DNA of 64,000 nt from positions 24,422 through 88,421 of the forward strand of contig JADBJK010000069.1 in assembly GCA_014874485.1 (NCBI GenBank), read 5' to 3'. The position numbers and the translations under genes are program-made. A model generated the notes under the pieces. The model did no database searches. It had not been told where the DNA came from and saw only the letters and a list, made by a program, of their open reading frames with translations. This document shows, one piece after another, positions 53,574 through 63,981 of this stretch. This DNA is from Chloroflexota bacterium. Lineage in GTDB: Bacteria > Chloroflexota > Anaerolineae > DTLA01. How positions within the stretch are numbered: position 1 is the stretch's first letter; each line of letters opens with the position of its first letter.

Positions 53574-56500
53574 CGCCCCGGAGCCCCCTCCCCGATGGGA
53601 ATGTCCGGATACACTTCCACAGCCCTGTCCTCCGCGAGTTGCAGGGAGCGCACGGTGCGCGTGCCGTCAAAGTTCACCATCGCCGCCGGCAGGTAGGCCT
53701 TGGGCGAGAGTCGCGTGCGCACCTGCACCAAATCCACCAGCGTCCACGTGTTGTACCAGCCTAGCCCCACGTTCGGATCGTAGTCGTACTCGCGGTTCCA
53801 GTTGGCAAACTCCACGGTGATGGTCTGCCCCGCATATGGCGACAGGTCTATCTGGGCGTAGCGCCAGCCCAGGTCCCGCAGCACCAGCACCGACGTAATC
53901 GGCTCGGTGAAGTTGCCATCCCGCAGGACCAACTGCGGCGAACCGCCCTGGCGCGTGATCGTTACGTCAAACGAGTCGTAGAGCCTGCCGTCGCTCCCCA
54001 CGACCACGTCATACGTGTAGATATGATACCAGAAACTCAGGACAGGGGTCAACATCTGGCTGGCGGGCGGAACGGCAAACGTCTGGGACATGCAGGCCGC
54101 GCCCACCGGCACGCTGGGCAACGTGTCCATGCGCGTGTAGGCGGGGTCACCCAGGCGCGCCACCCACCCCTCCACGCCGCGATAGTCGGCCGCGCGCACC
54201 ACGCTGCGGTTGAACGTCGGCGTGCAGCCCAGGTTCCAGCCGTTGAAATTGCCGGTCTCCAGGTCCCCATTGACGATAGGCGACACCTGCACGAGAATCT
54301 GGGCCGAGGGCGGATAGTCGCCCTGGTTGCCGGCCAGGTCGCGCGCCCGCGCCCGGAACCCGTAGGTGTGCCCGCGCTGGCCCACATACGGGGCCGACGT
54401 TTGGTCGGTGTTGGTGAGCCAGTCCACCCATGCGCCGGTCAGTCCATCGGCCACCTGCACGTCGTAGCGTGCCAACCCCGATCCAGGCAACGGGTCCGTC
54501 CCCGCCCACGAGATGGTGAACGACGTGCTGGTTTGGAACGAGCCGGTCGGGATGAAGGACACGAACGGCGCCGTGCGGTCAATGCGGAACGACACCGTGA
54601 TCACACTGGACTCGTTGCCGGCCACGTCCGTCGCCTTGTAGGCCACCGTGTGATCGCCATCCGTGCTCACAGCGACGGAATTGCCCACCTGCCAAGAGCC
54701 TCCATTCACGCGATAGCGGATGGCGGCCAGGCCCGACAGCGTGTCGGTCGCCGTGAGGGTTACCGTAACCGGCGAGACGTACCAGTTCTCGGAGCCCAGC
54801 GTGCCCACCAGGGCGTGGGTAACGGTCGGCGGCAGCGCATCCCGCCGGATGGCCTTCGGAAGCCACGCGTAGTTCTGATACCCGACGTTGCCCGCCTCAT
54901 CTTCTAGCCACACGTAAAGGTCATGCTCGCCGTTGGCCGTAACGTTGATGGCGGCGCTTGGTGCGATGATGGCGATGCGCGTGCCGTCCGTCGGGCCTGA
55001 AGGCGGGCTGTTGAGTTTGTAGTACATGGCGACAATGCCCGAATCATCGGCGGGCACAGGGTTCTTCCAGGTTACGGTGAACGTGCTGCCCCTGGACCAG
55101 CCGGACGGCGTTACCCGCACGTCCGTCGGGGCGGCGGGCGGACGATTGTCCACTCGGACGGTGAGCGAGCGCACGGTCTCCACGTTGCCCGCGGCGTCCA
55201 AACCCCTGTACTCCACCACGTGCTTGCCAGATACGCTCACCACTGTGGCTGCTGTGGCCACACCGGTCTCGGTAACCCAGGCCGAGCCGTCCACGCGGTG
55301 GGCCACGCCGGCGACGCCGGAAAGGCCAGCCTGATCCTGCGACACAAGGGTAACCGTAACCGGCGAGGTGAACCAACCGTTGTTGCCCAGCACCCCGCCC
55401 AAGTAGGCGTTCGTGGTGGGCGGCAGCGGGTCGTACAGGAATGCATTGATACGCGCCGCGCGGTTCACGAAACTCACGTTCCCCGCCATGTCGCGCAGCC
55501 AGACGGTGATGCTGTGCCTGCCCTCGCCCGAAACAGCGATGTCGTCTATGCGGGTGCCGCCGGGCACATAGGTGCCGTCGGTGTTGAACAGAGGCTCGGC
55601 GTCCAGTTTGTAGTACGCGCCGGCGATGCCCGACGTGTCCGCCGGGGGCGTCCACGAGATGCTGAAGCGGTTGACGTTGGTCCAAGCCGTGGGCGATGGC
55701 GTCAGGTCCATCGGCATGCCGGGCGCTGTCGTGTCCACGCGGACGGGGCTTTCCACAGGCACGCCCCGGTTCCCGGCCACGTCCACGCCGTAGTGCTCCA
55801 GGACGTGATCGCCGTCGGTGGAGATGCCCACGGTGTTGCCCTTGACCCATGGGCCGCCATCCAGGCGATAGTACACCTCGCCCTCGGCGGGGCCCGACGT
55901 GGTATCCGTAACCGAGATGGTAACGCCGACCGACGAGCGGTACCAACCATTGTCGCCCACCGCGCCGCTAATCTGGATGCTGCTTGTGGGCGGGACAGTG
56001 TCTACCTGCACCGTGCCCGACATGATGTCGCTCTGGTTGCCCGCGCGGTCAATGGCGTAATAGTAGAACGTGCGCGTCCCCTCGCCGCCGACGACAAACG
56101 TCTTGCCCGACAGCCACGGGCCGATGGTGCCCATGCGATAGCGGTATCCCGTGTCGTCCACGCCCGATGTGGCGTCGGTCCCGTCCAGGATGACGGTAAC
56201 CGGCGAGGTGTACCACCCCGTCGCGCTCAACGTGCCCGACAGCGTGTGCGTTACCGACGGCGCGGCGGTGTCAATGCCCACGGTGTACGTGTGGGTGGGT
56301 TCTATGTTGCCCGCGTTGTCCGTCGCGTAGTAACTGAACGTGTGCACGCCATCGCCCGACATCAGGAACGAGGCTGTGGTGGTCAGCCACGCGCCACCGT
56401 CCACCTGGTAGAACCGCTGACTCACGCCCGAAAGCCCCGGCTGATCCGTAACAGTGAGGGTCGCCGTAATCGTGCCCAGGAACCAGCCGTTGGTCCCGGC

Positions 56501-59500
56501 CGGCCCCACCAGGGCGTGGGTCGTCTGGGGCGGCGTCGCGTCGTACTTGAACATGGCGGGCCACACCAGGCGGCGGTTGTGGTTCACGTTGCCCGCGTTG
56601 TCCTGGAGCCACAGGTGCAGGTCCCACATTCCCTCGGCGGGGACGCTGATGTCCGTGATGGCGTTGGTCGTGCTCACAAAGCGGACAGCATCGGTGGGCG
56701 AGGTAGGTGGCGTGAACTTGTAGTACGCGCCGGCAATGCCCGACAGGTCGGGCGCGTTGGTCCACGTTACGGTGAAGACGTTGGTGTTCTTCCAGCCGTC
56801 GTAGTACTGCGGCTCCGTCGGCGCGTAGGGCGCGGTGTTGTCCAGGACGAACGTGGCGGGAGTCGGCGGGTCTTTCACGTTGCCCGCCTTGTCCGTCGGG
56901 CGCATCTGCACGGTGTAGATGGCTTCCACAGGCGGCGTGAAGGTGTAGCCCCAGGTCTCCGCGCCGGTGGCCCGCAGCCAGACCGGGGAGTTTGCCCAGG
57001 CGCTACCGCCGGCGAAGTACTTGTTGTCCGAACTCCGCTGCAGGGTGAAGTCCACGAAATCCACACCCACGCCCGCGTCGGCAGCCAATCCGGCGATGGC
57101 TCCGGGCCAGGTGGCGGTGCGGTAGGCCGCGGACGTGGTGAGGGTCGCGGTCGGCGGCGCGCTGTCGTAGATGAACTGGCCCGTCCCGTATGTAACTTCG
57201 GGGACGCCCGACACGCTCCACGCCCGGGACTGCACCGTGTACGTTACGGACTCGGTGGGGCTGAAGGGGTAGGTCCAGTTCAGCGTGCCCGTCGCCGTGA
57301 GCCACTGGGACGCCAACTGCCAGCCCGTCCCGTTGTAATACTTGTCGTCCGTGCTCCGCTGCACGGTGATCTCCACGCGCGCCACGCCCGAAACTCCCGC
57401 CGAGGCCGTGCCGGTGATGGCCCCCGTCCAGGTGGCGGGGCGGTAGAACCCCGACGTGCCGACCACAGAGTCCGGCTCTTGCAGGTCTAGGGCGAAGGAG
57501 CCCGTGCCGTAGGTGATCTCGGTGTTGCCCGCCTTATCCACGGCACGCGAGGTTACGGTGTACACCACGCCCGAGTCGGGAGCGAACGGATAGGACCAGG
57601 TTACCGAGCCGGTGGCGGTGATCCACGTCTGGGCGGCCTGCCAGATGGTGCCGTTCCAATAGTGCGGCGCAACGGACCGCTGCAGGATGATGGCCACGCC
57701 CAGCACGCCCGACGTGGCGTCGGTGGCCGTGCCCGTGATGGCGCCCGTCCACGTCAGCGCGTTGTAGTAGCCACCGGTGCCCACCTGCGAATCGGGCGGC
57801 TGGAGGTCGTAGCAGAAGGAACTGGTGGCATAGACCGCCTGCACGTTCCCCGCGGCGTCCAGCGCGCGCGACCGCACGGTGTAGGTCATGCCATCCGTCG
57901 GCGCGAAGGTGTACTGCCAGGCGTCCGTGCCCGTCGCCGCGAGCCAGACCTCGGTATCCTGCCAGCCCGTGCCGTTGTAGTACCGGTTGTCGGGCCGCTG
58001 GATTGTCAGTTCCACCCGCTGGAGGCCCACGCCTTCGTCCGAGGCCGTCCCGTCAATCTGCCCCGGCCACGTCTCCAGGCGGTAGAACCCCGACGTGGTG
58101 ATGGCCGAGACCGGAGAAGCGGCGTCGTAGGTGAACGTGGATTGCGACGGCGTCGCCTGCTCGTTGCCCGCGCGGTCGGTGGCCTTGGCGCGCACCGTGT
58201 ACGTCTCGCCGTGCTGGGGCGCGAACGGGTACGACCAGTTGGCCGTGCCGGTCGCGGGCAGCCAGACCTCAATCGCCTGCCAGACGGTGCCGTTCCAGAA
58301 CGTGTTGTCGGACTTCTTGATGGACAGCACGACGGACTGAAGCCCCGACTCGCCATCGGCCGCCGTGCCGGTGATGGCCCCCGTCCAGGTCGCGGGGCCG
58401 TAATATCCCGACACGCCCACCGTGGACGTGGGGTCGGTGCCGTCGTAGGAGAAGGCCGCCGAGCCGAAGGTCGTCTGCATGTTGCCCGCGCGGTCGGTGG
58501 CCCTGGACTGCACGGTGTAGGTGAGGCCCTGGGTGGGCGTGAACGCATAGGTCCACGCGGTCGTGCCCGAAGCCGTGAGCCACGTGGTGGACGTAACCCA
58601 GCCCGAGCCGGTGTAGTACTGGCCGTCAGGCCGACGCACGGTGATGTGCACGACATCCACGCCCGCGAAGTCATCCGACGCCAGGCCCGCGATGGTGCCC
58701 GTCCAAGCCGTCTTGCCCAGCAGGCCGCTGGTGGTAACCGAGGACGTGGGGGCGCCGCTGTCGTAGATGAGCGTGCCCGTGCCGTAGGCGATCTGCTGGT
58801 TTCCGGCCATGTCCTGGGCACGGGACTGGATCGTGTACGTGCGGCCATGCTCGGGCGTGAACGGGTAGTGCCAGTTTGCCGTGCCGCTCGCCAGCAGCCA
58901 GATAGGGGTGGTCTGCCACCAGGATCCGTTGTAGTAGTACGTGGTGCCCCCGTCCTGCCGCTGGATGGTGATGTCCACGCGGGCGACACCCGATTCGGCG
59001 TCGCTGGCCGTCCCGGTGATGTTGCCGGTCCACGTGAGCGTCCCGTAGTAGCCGCTGGTGCCCACAGATGAGGTGGGCAATCCGGTGTCCAGCATGAACG
59101 TGGCCGCCGCGGACGGAGCGGTCTGCACGTTGCCCACGTTGTCCGTCGCCCGCGAGCGCACCTCGTAGGTCATCCCCGGCGTGGGCGCGAAGGCGTAGGA
59201 CCAGGCAGTGGTTCCCGAAGCGGGGAGCCAGACGGCCGACCCCACCCAGCCGCTGCCGTCGTAGTACAACTCGTCGTTCAGGCGCTTCAGCGTGATCTCC
59301 ACCTTCTGGACGCCCGAGCCCACGTCGCTGGCCGTGCCGGTGATGAAGCCCGTCCACGTGGCGGTGCGATAGTAGCCGCTGCTGCCAACGGCAGAGGTCG
59401 GGGGAGTGTTGTCAAAGTAGATGGTGCCCGTGCCCAACGCCGATTGCACCAGGCCCGCCTGGTCTGTGGCCCGCGACGACACGGTGTACGTTACCGTCTC

Positions 59501-60238
59501 GGTGGGCGCGAAGGGGTAGGACCAGTTCGTGGTGCCGGTGGCCAGGAGCCACACCTGGGATGTCCCCCAGCCCGAGCCATCGTAGTACTGGCCGTTATCG
59601 CCGCGCCAGATGAGGACGTCCACCCGCGCGACGCCGGAAGTGGCGTCCGACGCCGTGCCCGTGATGACCGACAGCGTCTTGAACCAGCCGTTGGTCAGTA
59701 CCAGGGACGAGGGCGCGGTAGAATCCACCGCCAGCGGGTAGGCCGGGCTGGTCTCGGTCATGGCCGCGCCGTCCAAGATGCGGAACATGATGAGGTTGTT
59801 GGTGGCGGAGTCGGGCAGGAACAGGTTAGTAACCGTCATCCGCTTGGTGGTGGTCAGGTCGCCGGAGACGGTCAGGCCCGTTTGGCCCCACGAGAACCAG
59901 GACCCGCCGCCGTCGGTGGAGTACGAGTACTGCGCCGTCGTGTCCTGCAGGCCGTCCGAGTCGGTAACCGAGACGCTGGCCGACACAAGGCTCTGGGTGA
60001 TCCAGCCCGTGGGCCTGAACTCGTTCCACGTCGCGGCTTCGGCCGCCTGCGGGGGCACTGCCGGGGCCGCGGGAGCGTCCATGAAGCCCGCATGAGGGGC
60101 GATGCCGGCGCGGGCCGACTGGCCACCCAGGAAGAAGACCGCCAGCAGCAGAAGCCCGGCGATGCCCAGTGCGACAACGACGCGAACGCCCTGCTGCCGA
60201 ATCGTTCCGAAATCTCTCATCACGTTACCGCTCCGCAA
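53570..60238 (-). CDS. giant (2222 aa) secreted modular surface protein with tandem Ig-like repeats
   Basis: Signal/TM VVVALGIAGLLLLAVFFLGG; nine ~106-aa tandem repeats (TSGYY..TWTGaITGTASD.sGV.rVeItiqR....YYnGsgW....WL.AsGT..W.YpFaP....YTVrSRAtD.AGN); then OmpL47-like NGWFtSPVTVTL...YyatDnAGN modules alternating with fibronectin-like modules; C-terminal jelly-roll-like NGDLETGNFNGW domain. Confidence 0.9.
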   Translation of the reverse strand: MRSGNVMRDFGTIRQQGVRVVVALGIAGLLLLAVFFLGGQSARAGIAPHAGFMDAPAAPAVPPQAAEAATWNEFRPTGWITQSLVSASVSVTDSDGLQDTTAQYSYSTDGGGSWFSWGQTGLTVSGDLTTTKRMTVTNLFLPDSATNNLIMFRILDGAAMTETSPAYPLAVDSTAPSSLVLTNGWFKTLSVITGTASDATSGVARVDVLIWRGDNGQYYDGSGWGTSQVWLLATGTTNWSYPFAPTETVTYTVSSRATDQAGLVQSALGTGTIYFDNTPPTSAVGSSGYYRTATWTGFITGTASDVGSGVQKVEITLKRLNDELYYDGSGWVGSAVWLPASGTTAWSYAFAPTPGMTYEVRSRATDNVGNVQTAPSAAATFMLDTGLPTSSVGTSGYYGTLTWTGNITGTASDAESGVARVDITIQRQDGGTTYYYNGSWWQTTPIWLLASGTANWHYPFTPEHGRTYTIQSRAQDMAGNQQIAYGTGTLIYDSGAPTSSVTTSGLLGKTAWTGTIAGLASDDFAGVDVVHITVRRPDGQYYTGSGWVTSTTWLTASGTTAWTYAFTPTQGLTYTVQSRATDRAGNMQTTFGSAAFSYDGTDPTSTVGVSGYYGPATWTGAITGTAADGESGLQSVVLSIKKSDNTFWNGTVWQAIEVWLPATGTANWSYPFAPQHGETYTVRAKATDRAGNEQATPSQSTFTYDAASPVSAITTSGFYRLETWPGQIDGTASDEGVGLQRVELTIQRPDNRYYNGTGWQDTEVWLAATGTDAWQYTFAPTDGMTYTVRSRALDAAGNVQAVYATSSFCYDLQPPDSQVGTGGYYNALTWTGAITGTATDATSGVLGVAIILQRSVAPHYWNGTIWQAAQTWITATGSVTWSYPFAPDSGVVYTVTSRAVDKAGNTEITYGTGSFALDLQEPDSVVGTSGFYRPATWTGAITGTASAGVSGVARVEITVQRSTDDKYYNGTGWQLASQWLTATGTLNWTYPFSPTESVTYTVQSRAWSVSGVPEVTYGTGQFIYDSAPPTATLTTSAAYRTATWPGAIAGLAADAGVGVDFVDFTLQRSSDNKYFAGGSAWANSPVWLRATGAETWGYTFTPPVEAIYTVQMRPTDKAGNVKDPPTPATFVLDNTAPYAPTEPQYYDGWKNTNVFTVTWTNAPDLSGIAGAYYKFTPPTSPTDAVRFVSTTNAITDISVPAEGMWDLHLWLQDNAGNVNHNRRLVWPAMFKYDATPPQTTHALVGPAGTNGWFLGTITATLTVTDQPGLSGVSQRFYQVDGGAWLTTTASFLMSGDGVHTFSYYATDNAGNIEPTHTYTVGIDTAAPSVTHTLSGTLSATGWYTSPVTVILDGTDATSGVDDTGYRYRMGTIGPWLSGKTFVVGGEGTRTFYYYAIDRAGNQSDIMSGTVQVDTVPPTSSIQISGAVGDNGWYRSSVGVTISVTDTTSGPAEGEVYYRLDGGPWVKGNTVGISTDGDHVLEHYGVDVAGNRGVPVESPVRVDTTAPGMPMDLTPSPTAWTNVNRFSISWTPPADTSGIAGAYYKLDAEPLFNTDGTYVPGGTRIDDIAVSGEGRHSITVWLRDMAGNVSFVNRAARINAFLYDPLPPTTNAYLGGVLGNNGWFTSPVTVTLVSQDQAGLSGVAGVAHRVDGSAWVTETGVATAATVVSVSGKHVVEYRGLDAAGNVETVRSLTVRVDNRPPAAPTDVRVTPSGWSRGSTFTVTWKNPVPADDSGIVAMYYKLNSPPSGPTDGTRIAIIAPSAAINVTANGEHDLYVWLEDEAGNVGYQNYAWLPKAIRRDALPPTVTHALVGTLGSENWYVSPVTVTLTATDTLSGLAAIRYRVNGGSWQVGNSVAVSTDGDHTVAYKATDVAGNESSVITVSFRIDRTAPFVSFIPTGSFQTSTSFTISWAGTDPLPGSGLARYDVQVADGLTGAWVDWLTNTDQTSAPYVGQRGHTYGFRARARDLAGNQGDYPPSAQILVQVSPIVNGDLETGNFNGWNLGCTPTFNRSVVRAADYRGVEGWVARLGDPAYTRMDTLPSVPVGAACMSQTFAVPPASQMLTPVLSFWYHIYTYDVVVGSDGRLYDSFDVTITRQGGSPQLVLRDGNFTEPITSVLVLRDLGWRYAQIDLSPYAGQTITVEFANWNREYDYDPNVGLGWYNTWTLVDLVQVRTRLSPKAYLPAAMVNFDGTRTVRSLQLAEDRAVEVYPDIPIGEGAPGR
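56830..59710 (-). repeat. nine-copy ~106-aa (~318-bp) protein-level tandem repeat within the 2222-aa surface protein
   Basis: Aligned by eye; units begin SS/TSGYY..TWTG and end ..DxxxPTSxVG. Confidence 0.88.
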
Positions 60239-60265
60239 TGCGAATACCCGCGGAATCCACGGGCG

Positions 60266-60946
60266 CTACGCCTCAAACCGATACCCCAGCCCCCGGACCG
60301 TGAGCAGGTACTCCGGATTGGCGGGGTCAACCTCTATCTTGTTGCGCAACCGCCGGACGTACACGGCGACCTGGTTGCTCCCCCCTTCGTAATCGTAGCC
60401 CCACACCGCCGACAGCAGGAAATCCTGCGACAGGACCCGGCCCGCATTTCTGGCCAGACAGTACAGGAGCCGGAACTCAATGGGCGTGAGGTCAATGGTC
60501 TTGCCGCGCACCGTCGCCTTGTTCTCCAGCGGGTCCAAGACGAAATCGCCCACTGCGAGCCGCCCCTGCGGTTCGCTGCTGGCGTAGGCTTCGGTGCGCC
60601 GCAGCACAGCCTTCACGCGGGCCAACAACTCCGCCGGCTCAAACGGCTTGGCCAGGTAATCGTCTGCGCCCAGTTCCAACCCCTGCACGCGGTCTGCCGT
60701 CTCGCCCCGCGCCGAGAGGAAGATGATGGGCACCTTCTTCTTGCTGCGGATGCGGCGGCACACCTCGTGGCCGTCCATGCGCGGCATCATCACGTCCAGG
60801 ATCACCAGGTCGGGCGACTCTTTCTCAACCAGTTCCAGGGCCTTGATTCCGTTGTCGGCCGTGCTCACCGTATAGCCTTCCTCACGGAGAAGGAAGGCGA
60901 TCATCTTCACGCTGGGGGCGTCGTCATCTACGACCAGAACGTGCAT
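60266..60946 (-). CDS. OmpR/PhoB-family response regulator
   Basis: MHVLVVDDDAPSVKMIAFLLREEGYTVSTADNGIKALELVEKESPDLVILDVMMPRMDGHEVCRRI...KPFEPAELLARVKAVLRR; Trans_reg_C LTPIEFRLLYCLARNAGRVLSQDFLLSAVWGYDYEGGSNQVAVYVRRLRNKIE...TVRGLGYRFEA. Confidence 0.96.
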   Translation of the reverse strand: MHVLVVDDDAPSVKMIAFLLREEGYTVSTADNGIKALELVEKESPDLVILDVMMPRMDGHEVCRRIRSKKKVPIIFLSARGETADRVQGLELGADDYLAKPFEPAELLARVKAVLRRTEAYASSEPQGRLAVGDFVLDPLENKATVRGKTIDLTPIEFRLLYCLARNAGRVLSQDFLLSAVWGYDYEGGSNQVAVYVRRLRNKIEVDPANPEYLLTVRGLGYRFEA

Positions 60947-61037
60947 TTGCCTTTCCTCCGTGGTCGCAAACACACCCTGAGTTCGGTGCAGACTGCGTGG
61001 GGTGAGGTGGGCGACCCCGCAACTGCTTTGTCCTCGC

Positions 61038-61066
61038 ATTATACCACGCCTGACATAACGACGCAA
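61038..61066 (-). promoter_or_regulatory. candidate sigma-70 promoter for the response-regulator operon
   Basis: Minus strand TTGCGT-N17-TATAAT with extended -10 (TGGTATAAT). Confidence 0.6.
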
Positions 61067-61136
61067 CCAGCGCCCGGCTTTCCACCTCCTGCCATCGGTG
61101 CAAGTGGCGGGCCACGCCACCCATCGGCTCGCCCAC

Positions 61137-61165
61137 TTGTCCACGACGGCCACCCGTGTTAGAAT
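61137..61165 (+). promoter_or_regulatory. candidate sigma-70 promoter for the MoaD/ThiS-like gene operon
   Basis: TTGTCC-N17-TAGAAT with extended -10 TG (TGTTAGAAT). Confidence 0.5.
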
Positions 61166-61234
61166 GCAACCACACACAGGCCTCTACCTAGTCAACGAGG
61201 CTGCATAACCCTGGATACGGGGACGGACGACCGT

Positions 61235-61507
61235 ATGCGCGTTACTCTGAAACTAGACCCGCTGTTCCGCTCCAAGATTGACGCCGAGGGGCCTATCACG
61301 CTGGAACTGCCGGACGGGGCCACGGTCGCGGACTGCCTGGCGGCGATGGCAGCCCGCTGGCCCGACCTGGAGCCGATGCTGGCGGCCCCTGCCGTGCCCT
61401 ACTCGCTGTTCGTCAACAGTCGCATCGTGCCGCGGGGACGGCGGGCGTCGTTCCCGCTCAAGGACGGAGACACGCTGTACCTGTTTGAGCCGGTGGCAGG
61501 CGGATAG
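61235..61507 (+). CDS. MoaD/ThiS-family ubiquitin-fold protein with C-terminal GG
   Basis: 90 aa; MRVTLKLDPLFRSKIDAEGPITLELPDGATVADCLAAMAARWPDLEPML...YSLFVNSRIVPRGRRASFPLKDGDTLYLFEPVAGG*. Confidence 0.88.
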   Translation: MRVTLKLDPLFRSKIDAEGPITLELPDGATVADCLAAMAARWPDLEPMLAAPAVPYSLFVNSRIVPRGRRASFPLKDGDTLYLFEPVAGG

Positions 61508-61586
61508 GCGCACGCCGTTTTTCGCACCGCGGAGCCGCAGAGAACGCCAGACCGCAGGAAAGACACCAGGGCTGGGAGGCAGGTCT

Positions 61587-63308
<1,722 letters not shown>

Positions 63309-63324
63309 GAGGTTGGGAGCGGCG

Positions 63325-63866
63325 AAACCGCGCGGGGCTAGACCCCCGCCGCGTGTAGGGGCACAGCATGCTGCGCCCCTACGCCCAGCCCGCAGGGCTT
63401 CGCCCCTTCAGCCCGACGGCTTCAACCTCGGGCGGCTGGGCGGCGTTTGGACCACGAAACCCGCGAAAGAGCACGAAAGGCGCGAAAGGCGCGCGGGGCT
63501 GAACCCCCGCGCTGAAGGGACAAAGCCCCGTTGGGGCTATCCCAGCCCGCAGGGCTTCGCCCCTTCAGCCCGGCGGCTTCAGCCTCGGGCGGCGGGCTGG
63601 CCCGCGCGGGGCTGAACCCCCGCCACGTGTAGGGGTGCAGCACGCTGCGCCCCTACGGGCAGCCCGCAGGGCTTCGCCCCTTCAGCCCGACGGCTTCAGC
63701 CTCGGGCGGCTGGGCGGCGTTTGGACCACGAAACCCGCGAAAGAGCACGAAAGGCGCGAAAGGCGCGCGGGGCTAGACCCCCGCCGCGTGTAGGGGCACA
63801 GCATGCTGCGCCCCTACGGGCAGCCCGCAGGGCTTCGCCCCTTCAGCCTCGGGCGGCAACACCCCA
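63325..63866. repeat. complex GC-rich intergenic repeat cluster (four related units)
   Basis: GCGCGGGGCT(A/G)(G/A)ACCCCCGC... ...GCCCGCAGGGCTTCGCCCCTTCAGCC(C/T)... recurs at about 63331, 63490, 63604 and 63765; GGCGGCGTTTGGACCACGAAACCCGCGAAAGAGCACGAAAGGCGCGAAAG occurs twice. Confidence 0.85.
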
Positions 63867-63881
63867 CACGAACGGGGCAAA

Positions 63882-63910
63882 TTGACAGCCCCCGCCCGCG
63901 GGCATACAAT
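63882..63910 (+). promoter_or_regulatory. sigma-70 promoter, near consensus
   Basis: TTGACA-N17-TACAAT. Confidence 0.7.
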
Positions 63911-63946
63911 TCGCCCTGCTAAATGGTTTTCTCGCCAAGAGATTTG

Positions 63947-63955
63947 TGGTATAAT
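63947..63955 (+). promoter_or_regulatory. extended -10 promoter element
   Basis: TGGTATAAT, about 27 nt upstream of the start codon. Confidence 0.5.
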
Positions 63956-63981
63956 TCCCTCCAAAATGTGTGGAGGAAGTT

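Noticed and set aside
53570-60238. CRISPR or DNA-level tandem repeat interpretation of the ~318-bp periodic units
   Set aside because: Units are diverged protein repeats in one continuous reading frame, without identical short repeats and unique spacers.
61235-61507. MoaD in a molybdopterin operon
   Set aside because: The protein fits the MoaD/ThiS fold, but no moaA/C/E, moeA/B or thi genes are adjacent, so a specific pathway symbol is not justified.
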